A stretch of 64,000 nt of DNA, from contig NZ_PXYG01000002.1 in the NCBI RefSeq assembly GCF_003012775.1, positions 372,001-436,000 of the forward strand, read 5' to 3'. Origin of the DNA: Zobellella endophytica (GTDB taxonomy: Bacteria; Pseudomonadota; Gammaproteobacteria; Enterobacterales; Aeromonadaceae). The position numbers and the translations under genes are program-made. The notes under the pieces are model-generated. The model searched no databases. It worked only from the letters and a program-made list of their open reading frames with translations, and was not told the origin of the DNA. Below, in pieces: positions 46,480 through 54,798 of this stretch (positions are counted from its first letter, which is position 1; each line of letters starts with the position of its first letter).

Positions 46480-47388
46480 TTAGCCCCGGGCCGGCAACGT
46501 AATGGCGCCGCTGGCCGCTTCTTCCGCGAACATCTCGGCGGTGCGCAGGGCGGCGGCGGTCATGATGTCCAGGTTGCCGGCATAGGTGGGCAGGAAATCG
46601 CCCAGGCCTTCCACTTCCATGAACATCGACACCTTGTTGCCGTCGAACACCGGGCCGTTGACCAGCTTGTAGCCGGGCACGTACTGGCGCACCTGCTCGA
46701 CCATGTCCAGCACCGAGCGGGTGATGGCGGCCTGGTCCGGCTCGCCGTCCACCAGGCAGTGCACGGTGTCGCGCATCATCAGCGGCGGCTCGGCCGGGTT
46801 GATGATGATGATGGCCTTGCCCTGGCGGGCGCCGCCCACCGACTCCACCGCGCCGGCGGTGGTACGGGTGAACTCGTCGATGTTCTGGCGGGTGCCGGGG
46901 CCGACCGAGCGGGAGGCGACGGTGGCGATGATTTCGCCGTAGGCGACCGGCTGCACCCGGGACACGGCGGCGACCATGGGGATGGTGGCCTGGCCGCCGC
47001 AGGTGACCATGTTGACGTTCATCTCGAGCGTTTCGGCGTGCTGCTTGAGGTTGACCGGCGGCACGCAGAAGGGGCCGACGGCGGCGGGGGTGAGGTCAAT
47101 CATGATGACCCCCAGTTCGTTGAGCTTGCGGCTGTTCTCGGCGTGGACATAGGCCGAGGTGGCGTCGAAGGCGATACGGATGTCGTCCGCCAGCACGTGG
47201 GGCAGCAGGCCGTCGACGCCGGTGTCGCAGGTCTTGATGCCCATCTCGCGGGCGCGCTTGAGGCCCTCCGAGGTGGGGTCGATGCCGACCATCCAGACCG
47301 GCTCAATCCAGTCGGAACGCAGCATCTTCATCAGCAGGTCGGTGCCGATGTTGCCCGGACCGATAATGGCCGCCTTGAGTTTTTTCAT
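46480..47388 (-). CDS. dmpF: acylating acetaldehyde dehydrogenase
   Basis: A 302-residue CoA-acylating dehydrogenase that turns acetaldehyde into acetyl-CoA with NAD+. The Rossmann motif [16 protein letters not shown] is at the N-terminus and the nucleophilic Cys lies in [14 protein letters not shown]. The start at 47388 has GGAG upstream; ten further codons before it lack support. It joins the antABC genes to the meta genes, 39 bases after antC. Confidence 0.96.
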   Translation of the reverse strand: MKKLKAAIIGPGNIGTDLLMKMLRSDWIEPVWMVGIDPTSEGLKRAREMGIKTCDTGVDGLLPHVLADDIRIAFDATSAYVHAENSRKLNELGVIMIDLTPAAVGPFCVPPVNLKQHAETLEMNVNMVTCGGQATIPMVAAVSRVQPVAYGEIIATVASRSVGPGTRQNIDEFTRTTAGAVESVGGARQGKAIIIINPAEPPLMMRDTVHCLVDGEPDQAAITRSVLDMVEQVRQYVPGYKLVNGPVFDGNKVSMFMEVEGLGDFLPTYAGNLDIMTAAALRTAEMFAEEAASGAITLPARG

Positions 47389-47427
47389 TGATACATCTCC
47401 AGAATGCGTAGTGACCATGGCGCCGGA

Positions 47428-48441
47428 TCAGCTGGACACGAATTTTTCGAAATAGAGCTGGTGATCGGCCACCTGATTGACTTCCAGCCAGGTCTGGGTG
47501 GCGTCGATCATCGGCGGCGGCCCGCACAGGTAGGCATCGAAGGGCTGCTGCAAAAAGTCCTGGTCGAACAGGTCGCACACCACGCCACGCTTGCCCGGCC
47601 AGTGCTCGGAAGGCTTCATCACGATGACCTCGTAGTCGAAGTCGGCCAGCTTTTCCTTGAAGGAGTCCAGCCGCTCCAGCTCGCTCAGATCCTGATCCTG
47701 AGTCACGCCGTAGCACAGGCGAATGGCGTGCGGGCAATCCCCCCTGGCCACCAGCCGCTCCAACATGCTGAGGAAGGCGGACAGGCCGGTGCCGCCGGCC
47801 ACCATCAGCAGGGGGCGTTCCACTTCCCGCAGGTAGAAGGCACCCATGGGCGCCTCGAAGCGGATGGCGTCGCCCACCCGGCAGCGCTGGCGCAGGTAAT
47901 CACTCATCACCCCGCTCGGCAGCAGCCGGATAAGAAAACGCACAAAGCCTTCTTCCGTCGAGTGGTTGGCGAAGGAGTAAGCCCGCCACTCGTCCGTGCC
48001 CGGCACCTGCACCCGGCCGTACTGACCGGGCAGGTACTTGAGCCGACCGCCCTCGCCTTCCAGCTTGATCTCGATCAGGGCGGCGGCGTCCGATACCTGC
48101 TTGAAGGCGCTGACGGTACCCTCGAAAAGCTCGGTCGACACGCTGCACAGGGTCGAGTCCACATCGAAATAGAAGGAGCCGGACGACTTCAGTCGGGTCT
48201 GGCAGGCCAGGATATGGCCGGCCTCGAGTTCCTTTTCATTCAGGGCCTCGTCATCCACATACTCCAGTTCAACCTCGCCGGACTCGCAGCGTCCGCGGCA
48301 GGTGGCGCAAACCCCTTCCCGGCAGTCGACCGGCAGGTTGACGCCCTGGCGCAGGGCGGCATCCATCAGAAACTCGTTTTCCTTCACTTCGATGAAGCGG
48401 GTGTTCCCATCACGGAATACGATGGCGGCAGAATAAGACAT
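47428..48441 (-). CDS. antC: anthranilate 1,2-dioxygenase reductase
   Basis: A 337-residue one-protein reductase (BenC/AntC type). The N-terminal plant-type [2Fe-2S] ferredoxin domain has Cys40, Cys45 and Cys48 in DCREGVCATCRG and a fourth Cys in HILACQT. The middle FAD-binding domain shows RAYSFANHS and the C-terminal NAD domain shows MVAGGTGLSAFLSML, ending YLCGPPPMIDA. It passes NADH electrons to AntAB. GAGG precedes the ATG at 48441. Assignment to anthranilate rather than benzoate follows from antA and antB. Confidence 0.92.
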   Translation of the reverse strand: MSYSAAIVFRDGNTRFIEVKENEFLMDAALRQGVNLPVDCREGVCATCRGRCESGEVELEYVDDEALNEKELEAGHILACQTRLKSSGSFYFDVDSTLCSVSTELFEGTVSAFKQVSDAAALIEIKLEGEGGRLKYLPGQYGRVQVPGTDEWRAYSFANHSTEEGFVRFLIRLLPSGVMSDYLRQRCRVGDAIRFEAPMGAFYLREVERPLLMVAGGTGLSAFLSMLERLVARGDCPHAIRLCYGVTQDQDLSELERLDSFKEKLADFDYEVIVMKPSEHWPGKRGVVCDLFDQDFLQQPFDAYLCGPPPMIDATQTWLEVNQVADHQLYFEKFVSS

Positions 48442-48457
48442 AACAACCTCGGCCCAG

Positions 48458-48943
48458 TTAGACGTGATAAAAATCCAGCACCGAATCAATCCTGTCGTTC
48501 AGCAAGATGGACTGCTTGTAGGTGATCTTCCAGGCGTCCCCTTCCCGGCGCAGCCGGTAATGGGCGGTGCCGAAGAAGTGGTGGCTCTCGCCGAAACGGT
48601 AGTAATGGGTAACCCAGTTCACCTTCACCAGGAACCGGCCATCCTCGCCCTGCCGGTAGCGCAGGTTGTTGACCAGATGCAGGGTGCGCGGCATGGGGGT
48701 ACAGGCCGCCGACTTGCCGGTTCGGATGCGGAACACCCGGTCTTCGATGCCCCCCCGGTTGGGGTAATACATCAGCGACATTTCCCGCTTGGGATCCTGG
48801 GTATAGCTGTGCTCGCTGTCCCACTGGGGAATATGGAATTCACATTCGGGGGCGAACTGCTCCAGGTAGTTGTCCCAGTCCTGGTTGTCGCAGAACTCGG
48901 CAACCCGGTAAAAAAACTGCTCGAGTGACTGTTGATGTTCCAT
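48458..48943 (-). CDS. antB: anthranilate 1,2-dioxygenase small subunit
   Basis: A 161-residue beta subunit of a Rieske dioxygenase with a cone-shaped NTF2-like fold. It has a structural role in the hexamer. The segments QWDSEHSYTQDPKREMSL and GKSAACTPMPRTLHLVNN agree with the AntB sequences that I recall better than with BenB. It starts four bases after the antA stop codon, with GGAGGCG as ribosome site overlapping the end of antA. Confidence 0.9.
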   Translation of the reverse strand: MEHQQSLEQFFYRVAEFCDNQDWDNYLEQFAPECEFHIPQWDSEHSYTQDPKREMSLMYYPNRGGIEDRVFRIRTGKSAACTPMPRTLHLVNNLRYRQGEDGRFLVKVNWVTHYYRFGESHHFFGTAHYRLRREGDAWKITYKQSILLNDRIDSVLDFYHV

Positions 48944-48946
48944 GGT

Positions 48947-50332
48947 TTACGCCTCCTCCTGACTTACCTTTTGCTTCAGTCCTTCCCGCATCATCTGCTG
49001 CCAGGCGCCGTGCTGGTTCACATAGAGCCCTTCGTGGGTGAACTCGACCCCGGTGATCGCAGGCGTGATGCCCAGCACCTTGCTGTTGGGCGTCTCGCCG
49101 TATTGCCAGCTCTCGTAACCCCGGGAAATGTCGCTCCAGGGGGAGAGCCGGGCCTCGAAGCCGCGCTGGGATTCCTTGAACTCCACCAGATCGTCGGGGG
49201 TGCCCATGCCGGAGACGTTGAAGAAGTCCTCGAACTGACGGATGCGGTTTTCCCGATCCGCGTCCGACTCGCCCTTGACGCCCAGGCAGAGGCTGATCAC
49301 CTCGGTCTTGTTCCAGGCCACCGGGCGGATGATGCGCAGCTGGGAGCTGATCTGATCCATGAAGAACAGGCTGGGGTAGATGTTCAGGTTGCGCAGCCGG
49401 TGCATGGTCCACCTGGCCCGCTCTTCCGGCAGCTGCTCCAGCAGGCGCGGCATCACGGTCCGGTAACCGGGGCGAACCTGGGGATTGGGCATGTCGCTGA
49501 ACAGCAGGCTGTGGCCATGGCGGAAGGAAAACCAGCCGTCGTCGGTGTCCTTGTCGCCGGCGCCCAGCTTGCTGTAGTCCAGGGTGTCGCCGCTGGCGCC
49601 CTGTTTCTGGGCTTCCAGCTCACGACGATGCTGCACCGTGCTGACGTAGTTGTAATGCACGGTGCTGACGTGGTAACCGTCCAGGCCGTTTTCGTTCTGC
49701 AGCTTCCAGTTGCCATTGAAGGTATAGGTGGACTGGCCGGGCAGCACCTCCAGTTCGCCGGTGGCGGACTGCTCCACCATCATGTCGAAGAACAGCCGGG
49801 TGTCGCCGAGAAAATCCTCCAGGCTCAGGCCGGACTCGGTGTCCAGGCTGATAAAGACAAAGCCCTTGTAGCTGGCAACGCGCGCCTGGCGCAGACCGCG
49901 GCTGGACTTGTCGAAGTCGGCGGGGTATTCACCGGGCGCCTTTACCTTCACCAGCCGGCCATCGGACTTGTAGCACCAGGCGTGGAAGGGGCAGGTAAAG
50001 GTGGACTGGTTGCCCTTGCACACCCGGGTCAGGGTCGCCCCCCGGTGCTGGCAGGTATTGGCCAGCGCATGGATCTCGCCCTTGCCGTCGCGGGTGATGA
50101 TCATCGGCTGGCGGCCGGCCTGCATGGTGATGAAGTCGTTGGGGTTGGGGATCTGGCTTTCGTGGCAGGCAAAGATCCACTGCTTCTCGAAAATCAGCTC
50201 CATCTCGAGATCGAACAGTTCCCTGTCGGTAAAGATGTCCCGGGCGATGCGGAACACGCCCTCATCGGGACGAAAGTCCAGGCTGTTTTCGATGAACGCT
50301 TGCCACTGGGCCAAGTTTCTCTGGGTGCTCAT
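48947..50332 (-). CDS. antA: anthranilate 1,2-dioxygenase large subunit
   Basis: A 461-residue Rieske dioxygenase alpha subunit that converts anthranilate to catechol, CO2 and ammonia. The Rieske ligands are CQHRG (Cys94, His96) and CPFHAW (Cys114, His117). The mononuclear iron site lies in NENGLDGYHVSTVHYNYV (D-x2-H-x4-H). The QWIFACHESQIPNPNDF and RIIRPVAWNKTEVIS blocks match AntA of Acinetobacter and Pseudomonas as I recall them, beyond what BenA shows. AAAAGGAGAGG precedes the ATG. First gene of a run of up to 15 same-strand genes. Confidence 0.93.
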   Translation of the reverse strand: MSTQRNLAQWQAFIENSLDFRPDEGVFRIARDIFTDRELFDLEMELIFEKQWIFACHESQIPNPNDFITMQAGRQPMIITRDGKGEIHALANTCQHRGATLTRVCKGNQSTFTCPFHAWCYKSDGRLVKVKAPGEYPADFDKSSRGLRQARVASYKGFVFISLDTESGLSLEDFLGDTRLFFDMMVEQSATGELEVLPGQSTYTFNGNWKLQNENGLDGYHVSTVHYNYVSTVQHRRELEAQKQGASGDTLDYSKLGAGDKDTDDGWFSFRHGHSLLFSDMPNPQVRPGYRTVMPRLLEQLPEERARWTMHRLRNLNIYPSLFFMDQISSQLRIIRPVAWNKTEVISLCLGVKGESDADRENRIRQFEDFFNVSGMGTPDDLVEFKESQRGFEARLSPWSDISRGYESWQYGETPNSKVLGITPAITGVEFTHEGLYVNQHGAWQQMMREGLKQKVSQEEA

Positions 50333-50348
50333 GGGGTCCTCTCCTTTT

Positions 50349-50435
50349 GAACCTGATTGCTATGGCTGCCAATCTAGCGCTCCGGGGAAAGGGGCAATAT
50401 TCAGTTTGCCGGTTAACGATATGCAGTTTTTATGG
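50349..50435 (-). promoter_or_regulatory. antA upstream activator element
   Basis: This 87-base element is the counterpart of 33464-33550. It contains two copies of AAACTGMATATY, 22 bases apart, in the orientation of antA transcription, then a conserved CCATAGCAATCAGG block just before the gene. It probably binds the divergent AraC/XylS-type regulator. No perfect -35 box is visible, as expected for an activator-dependent promoter. Confidence 0.75.
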
Positions 50436-50631
50436 GTCGAAAATGTTAAGCGAAGTGAGCCTTCATAAGGCCGGTGTCAGGCGGCGCTCCTGCCCGCCCT
50501 TGGTTGACAGCCGCGGGCAAAGAGCACAAGATGCCGCGTAAAACAGATGTTAAAAAATAAAAAATTATTAACTCATCACGGCCGGATGCCGGTGATGACG
50601 AGGCCGGAAGCACTGTCCGAGAGGGAATACC

Positions 50632-51612
50632 ATGAGCCAGTACCACCACAGGGTACAGCGACAATTTCTGGCCGCGGAGCTGAACAGCATCAGTTCGGCC
50701 CGCGACTGGATGAGGAGCGTCTGCGGCCCCCACGATCTGGAAATTCTAAAGCCCAACGAGCTGCTGTTTCGCCACCAGGGTGCCGTGCTGGGCCAGCTAT
50801 CCTTCGGCGTGATCGAATATTCCACCGCCGCCCATGTCAAAACCCAGGATCTGCTGCACAGCTACAGCATCAGCCTGCCGCTGGCCGGCAGCCAGTATGT
50901 CGAACACAAAAAGGACAGAATTGAATCCAACCCTGAGCTGGGTTTGATCATTTCCCCCGGCCATCCGGTCAGCCTGATACTGGGCGCCGATTGCCGCAAG
51001 CAGCTGGTGCGCATCTCCCGCACCGCGGTAGAGCAGAAACTGGCGTCGCTGCTGCACAGAGAAATCACCAAAGCGGTGATCTTCGAGCCGGGGATCCGGC
51101 TGAACGAGGGCATGGGCGACTGGTGGAACACGGTCGCCACCCTGCAGGGCATGCTGCAAAACCAGAGCAGCCTGTTCGACTTTCCCCACGTCTGGGCGTC
51201 CTTCCAGGACACCCTGATCACCGGCCTGCTCTATGCCCAGCCGCATAACTATTCCCGCGAGCTGGAAGACAGGCAGCTCAACAGGCCCGCCTACCTGCAC
51301 GAACTGGAAGCCATGATGCAGAAAAATCTGGATAAATCGCTGACGCTGTCGGATTTTGAACAACTGGTGGGCATCGGCCGTGAACGGCTGTACAAAGACT
51401 TTCACCAGTTCTACGGCTGCTCGCCGGTGGCGCACTTTCGCAACCTGCGCTACGAGGAAGTACGCCGGCGCCTGCAGCAGGCCGATGCCGGAAAAAGCGT
51501 CTCCAGCATCGCCATGGACTGCGGTTTTACCCAGTTGGGCCGCTTCGCCAAGGACTACCAGCAGCGCTTTGGCGAGCTGCCCTCGGCCACCTTCGGCAAG
51601 GCCAGGTGCTGA
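50632..51612 (+). CDS. antR: AraC/XylS-family activator, probable AntR
   Basis: A 326-residue regulator. The N-terminal sensor (residues 1 to about 200) is of the AraC-binding-2 type, with SYSISLPLAGSQYVEHKKD and a FDFPHVWASFQDTLITGLLYAQPHNYS block, found in AntR, BenR and XylS relatives. The C-terminal double HTH has SDFEQLVGIGRERLYKDF and VSSIAMDCGFTQLGRFAKDYQQRFGELPS. It is divergent from antA, 299 bases away, and is the obvious activator for the two 87-bp elements. The effector would be anthranilate or catechol. Confidence 0.85.
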   Translation: MSQYHHRVQRQFLAAELNSISSARDWMRSVCGPHDLEILKPNELLFRHQGAVLGQLSFGVIEYSTAAHVKTQDLLHSYSISLPLAGSQYVEHKKDRIESNPELGLIISPGHPVSLILGADCRKQLVRISRTAVEQKLASLLHREITKAVIFEPGIRLNEGMGDWWNTVATLQGMLQNQSSLFDFPHVWASFQDTLITGLLYAQPHNYSRELEDRQLNRPAYLHELEAMMQKNLDKSLTLSDFEQLVGIGRERLYKDFHQFYGCSPVAHFRNLRYEEVRRRLQQADAGKSVSSIAMDCGFTQLGRFAKDYQQRFGELPSATFGKARC

Positions 51613-51621
51613 GCGTCCGGC

Positions 51622-52212
51622 TCAGGCCGCCAGGGCCTTGCCCACCAGGCTCTGCACCGGCGCGCTGAGCGGCACCTTGAGGGCGGCGGCGTGGCCCGCT
51701 TCCGACATTTTGCCCCAGGTTTTGCGGATGATGTCGAGCAGTTTTTCCTCTTCGTGCTTGGTGGCGAAGTCTTCCAGGTAATAGTGGATGAACACCAGGC
51801 AGATCACGTCTTCCAGGGTTTGCACCTCGTCGTCGCGCTTGAGCTGCTTCTTCAGCAGCAGGGCCTTCACCCGTTCCTGATCTTCCTCACCATAACCGGC
51901 ATTTTCCATCAGTTTGGCGGTGAGTTCGCCGTGATATTTCGCCAGATCGGTGCGCCAGTGCTTGTAGCCGGCTCTGTCCATGGGGTAGTCGGTACGGGGC
52001 ACCGTCCAGCGCCGGATGTGCTGGGCCCGGGCGGCGATTTGCAGCAATTCGGAGGCGTTCGGCGCAAATCGGGCCAGCTGCTCGCTCATACGCAGGCTGT
52101 AGAGGTATTCCTTGGGCCAGCTCTGGCCGTCGGCCTGCTCCTGGTGGGGATCCTGGCGGTTTTCCGCGTCGATGGCGTCCAGTACCTGCTGCAGGCGGGA
52201 ATCTTGGGTCAT
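51622..52212 (-). CDS. DUF4202-family protein
   Basis: A 196-residue all-helical protein matching the DUF4202 family: DAENRQDPHQEQADGQ, SLRMSEQLARFAPNASELLQIAARAQHI (with possible metal-binding His) and HYYLEDFATKHEEEKL. The start at 52212 has GAGG upstream; eight earlier codons lack support. It converges on antR with a 9-base gap. The family has no settled function to my knowledge; the HIRRW and HWRTD motifs recall HD-type folds, which I cannot confirm. Confidence 0.8.
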   Translation of the reverse strand: MTQDSRLQQVLDAIDAENRQDPHQEQADGQSWPKEYLYSLRMSEQLARFAPNASELLQIAARAQHIRRWTVPRTDYPMDRAGYKHWRTDLAKYHGELTAKLMENAGYGEEDQERVKALLLKKQLKRDDEVQTLEDVICLVFIHYYLEDFATKHEEEKLLDIIRKTWGKMSEAGHAAALKVPLSAPVQSLVGKALAA

Positions 52213-52337
52213 GGGGGCGTCCTCATTCGTTGGCAAATAACAGTATTGTTGTCGCTAAGCCCGCTGTTGCAAAGGGAAAATGCCGTTTTCTCCGCTTCTC
52301 CACTGGCCGGACCATGCATAAAAGCCGCAGGATCTTA

Positions 52338-52360
52338 TTGATGCATATCAAATGTACCTA
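52338..52360 (+). promoter_or_regulatory. NsrR-like operator overlapping the hmp promoter
   Basis: An imperfect 11-1-11 inverted repeat (GATGCATAT / AAATGTACC core) agrees with the NsrR consensus in about 8 of 11 positions per half. It lies over TTGATG-N17-TAAGAT, a sigma-70-like promoter 50 bases before hmp. NO-relieved repression by NsrR would fit flavohaemoglobin. Confidence 0.5.
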
Positions 52361-52412
52361 TAAGATACGCGAAAAGTTGCACCTCACATATTAATTAAAA
52401 CGGAGAAGCAAA

Positions 52413-53609
52413 ATGCTGGACGCACGCACCATCGACATCATCAAGAGCACCATTCCCCTGCTGGAGTCGGCCAACACCGCCCTGACCGAGCACTTCTACC
52501 GGCGCATGTTCCGCGACAACCCGGAGCTGAAGGACGTGTTCAACCTGAGCCACCAGGCGTCCGGCCGCCAGCCGGCGGCGCTGTTCGCCGCCGTACTGGC
52601 CTATGCCAAAAATATCGACAACCCAGTGGTGCTGAGCGCGGCGGTGGAGCGCATCGCCCACAAGCACACCGGCTTTGCCATCCAGCCCGGCCAGTACGAC
52701 ATCGTCGGCCACCACCTGCTGGAAACCATCAAGGAGCTGGCCCCGGACGCGGCCACCCCCGAAGTGATCGACGCCTGGGCCCAGGCCTACGGCGCCCTGG
52801 CCAATATTTTTATCGGCCGGGAGGAGCAGATCTGCCGGGCCAACGAGAGCAAAACCGGCGGCTGGCGCGGCACCCGCGCCTTTGTGGTGAAGGAAAAGCA
52901 GGCCGAGAGCGAGCAGATCACCAGCTTCCTGCTGGTCCCGGCCGACGGCGGCCCAGTGGCCGACTACCTGCCCGGCCAGTACCTCAGCCTGCACCTGGAT
53001 GCGGCCGAACTAGCCCACAAGGAATACCGCCAGTATTCCCTGTGCCAGGCCCCCAACGGCCGGGATTACCGCATCGCGGTCAAGCGCGAGCCCGGCGGCA
53101 CCGGCTCCAACTTCCTGCACGACAAGGTAGCCGAGGGCGATGTGCTGCAGCTGCTGCCGCCGGCGGGAGACTTCTTTATGGCGGTGGATGCCGGCACCCC
53201 GGTGGTGCTGATCTCCGGCGGCGTGGGCCAGACCCCGATGCGCGCCATGCTGGATCAGCTGCTCACCCAGGGCCACCCGGCGCCCATCCACTGGCTGCAC
53301 GCCTGCGAAAACGGCGCCCAGCACGCCTTTGGTGACGATATCCGGCAACGCCGCCAGGCCCACGCCAACCTGGAGACCCACGTCTGGTACCGCGAGCCCG
53401 CCGCCCAAGATCGCCCGGCGGAAGATTTTGACGCCACCGGCCTGATGGATCTGAACAAGGTCAAGGACAGCATCCTGCTGCCCGGCGCCCACTACTACTT
53501 CTGCGGCCCCCTGCCCTTTATGGCCATGGTCAAGGAGCAACTCTCCGGCTGGGGCATCGCCGACGAGCAGCTGCACTACGAAGTGTTCGGCCCGCACCAG
53601 CAGCTCTGA
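52413..53609 (+). CDS. hmp: flavohaemoglobin / nitric oxide dioxygenase
   Basis: A 398-residue Hmp that detoxifies NO to nitrate with NAD(P)H. The globin domain occupies about residues 1-140, with distal Tyr29 in EHFYRRMF and the proximal His in ERIAHKHTGFA. The FAD domain has EYRQYSLCQAPNG and the NAD domain GTPVVLISGGVGQTPMRAML and YFCGPLPFMAMV. AACGGAGAAGC precedes the ATG. It stands alone with its own operator and a strong terminator. No tie to the aromatic pathways is apparent besides location. Confidence 0.96.
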   Translation: MLDARTIDIIKSTIPLLESANTALTEHFYRRMFRDNPELKDVFNLSHQASGRQPAALFAAVLAYAKNIDNPVVLSAAVERIAHKHTGFAIQPGQYDIVGHHLLETIKELAPDAATPEVIDAWAQAYGALANIFIGREEQICRANESKTGGWRGTRAFVVKEKQAESEQITSFLLVPADGGPVADYLPGQYLSLHLDAAELAHKEYRQYSLCQAPNGRDYRIAVKREPGGTGSNFLHDKVAEGDVLQLLPPAGDFFMAVDAGTPVVLISGGVGQTPMRAMLDQLLTQGHPAPIHWLHACENGAQHAFGDDIRQRRQAHANLETHVWYREPAAQDRPAEDFDATGLMDLNKVKDSILLPGAHYYFCGPLPFMAMVKEQLSGWGIADEQLHYEVFGPHQQL

Positions 53610-53616
53610 GGGCCCG

Positions 53617-53649
53617 CCGCCATGCCACTCCCCGTGGCATGGCGGCTTT
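53617..53649 (+). terminator. terminator of hmp
   Basis: A perfect 12-bp stem CCGCCATGCCAC/GTGGCATGGCGG with a five-base loop (53617-53645) is followed by CTTTA. It is a strong hairpin with a modest T run. Confidence 0.8.
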
Positions 53650-53781
53650 ATCATTTCATCAACCCCTCGCCCGCCACTTCATCATTTCACCAAGTTTTTT
53701 CGCTCCCCTTTTCCGACTTATTCCTAAAAACCCATATAAAACAAACCATTAAACATCGTGCCACAGTGGCACGATTGTTGA
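53647..53781 (+). promoter_or_regulatory. sigma-54 promoter and DmpR-like sites upstream of sphA
   Basis: TGGCACG-N4-TTGAT at 53767-53782 agrees with the -24/-12 consensus except for A in place of C at the last -12 position. About 100 bases upstream, two similar sites TTTATCATTTCATCAA (53647-53662) and TTCATCATTTCACCAA (53678-53693) resemble the XylR/DmpR upstream activator sequence TTGATCAATTGATCAA and are 31 bases apart. The -24 half lies in a perfect palindrome CGTGCCAC-A-GTGGCACG (53758-53774). Confidence 0.65.
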
Positions 53782-53889
53782 TTAAATATCAACAGTGCGT
53801 TACTCATCTGTTTAGATAAACAAGCCGGCGCCGCGTTGACGGTTTCACTGAACCGAGTCGACCGCCCATATCAACAACAAGGAGAAGTT

Positions 53890-54798
53890 ATGACACTAGC
53901 ATGCGCAACCATACCGGGGAGCAAACCAAAACAGACCAGGCTGGTTAAAGCGGTCGCCCTGGCCCTGGCCGCCCTGTCCGGCCCGGCCCTGGCCGCCAAC
54001 GGCCACTATGTGCCCGGGGTGGAGGGCATCAAGGGCCCGGTGGTGCCGCCCGCCGGCACCTATTACCGGGGCTATCTGGTGCACTACGATTTTGACGAAA
54101 TCACACTGCCCAATGGCGACACCGCCCCCCTCAAGGGCAATGTGACCGCCCTGGCCAACCGCTTTATCCACATTACCGAGAAAAAACTGCTCGGCGCCGA
54201 TTACGGCTTCGAAACCATCATTCCGGTGCAGCGCAACGACTTCGACTTCGCCAACAGCAAGGAGTCCGGCGTGGGTGATATCTTTGTCGGCCCGGTGGTG
54301 CTGGGCTGGCACGGCCAGCAGTGGGACGCGGTGTTCGCCGCCGGAATCTGGCTGGATACCGGCGACTACAGCAGCACCGAGCCCGCCTCCATCGGCAAGG
54401 GCCACAAGACCACCATGCTGACCCTGGGTGGTACTTACCATTTCGACGCGGCCAAGAGCTGGTCCGCCTCCGCCCTCTCCCGCTACGAGATCAAGTCGAA
54501 ACAGGACGAGACCGGCATCACCCCGGGCGACAGCTGGCTGGTGGAATGGGGCCTCGGCAAACGGCTGGACAACGGCCTGGAGCTGGGCCTGGTCGGTTAC
54601 GATGCCTGGCAGCTGGAAAACAGCAAGGGAGTGCCGGCCGGCACCGGCAAGGCCGAAAAACACGCCCTGGGGGTGGAGGCCGGCTATTTCTGGCCCTCGC
54701 TGATGCTGGGCCTGAACGCCGCCTACCTCAATGAATACCAAGTGAAGAACGGGCCCAGCGGCGATCTGTTCCGCCTGACCCTGACCAAGGTGTTTTAA
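53890..54798 (+). CDS. SphA-family outer-membrane protein of aromatic catabolism
   Basis: A 302-residue member of the phenol/meta-pathway outer-membrane family (SphA, Phenol_MetA_deg). The signal peptide (KAVALALAALSGPALAA) is preceded by a longer than usual basic N-region. The barrel starts GHYVPGVEGIKGPVVPPAGTYY, the family entry, and ends RLTLTKVF with terminal Phe. It probably lets hydrophobic aromatics through the outer membrane. AAGGAG fixes the start at 53890. The sigma-54 promoter upstream suggests activation by phenols through DmpR. Confidence 0.87.
   Translation: MTLACATIPGSKPKQTRLVKAVALALAALSGPALAANGHYVPGVEGIKGPVVPPAGTYYRGYLVHYDFDEITLPNGDTAPLKGNVTALANRFIHITEKKLLGADYGFETIIPVQRNDFDFANSKESGVGDIFVGPVVLGWHGQQWDAVFAAGIWLDTGDYSSTEPASIGKGHKTTMLTLGGTYHFDAAKSWSASALSRYEIKSKQDETGITPGDSWLVEWGLGKRLDNGLELGLVGYDAWQLENSKGVPAGTGKAEKHALGVEAGYFWPSLMLGLNAAYLNEYQVKNGPSGDLFRLTLTKVF

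Noticed and set aside
47428-50332. Benzoate 1,2-dioxygenase (benABC)
   Set aside because: The beta-subunit blocks QWDSEH and TPMPRTLH and the alpha-subunit blocks follow AntAB as I recall them; no benD dihydrodiol dehydrogenase is present, which benzoate dioxygenase would need.
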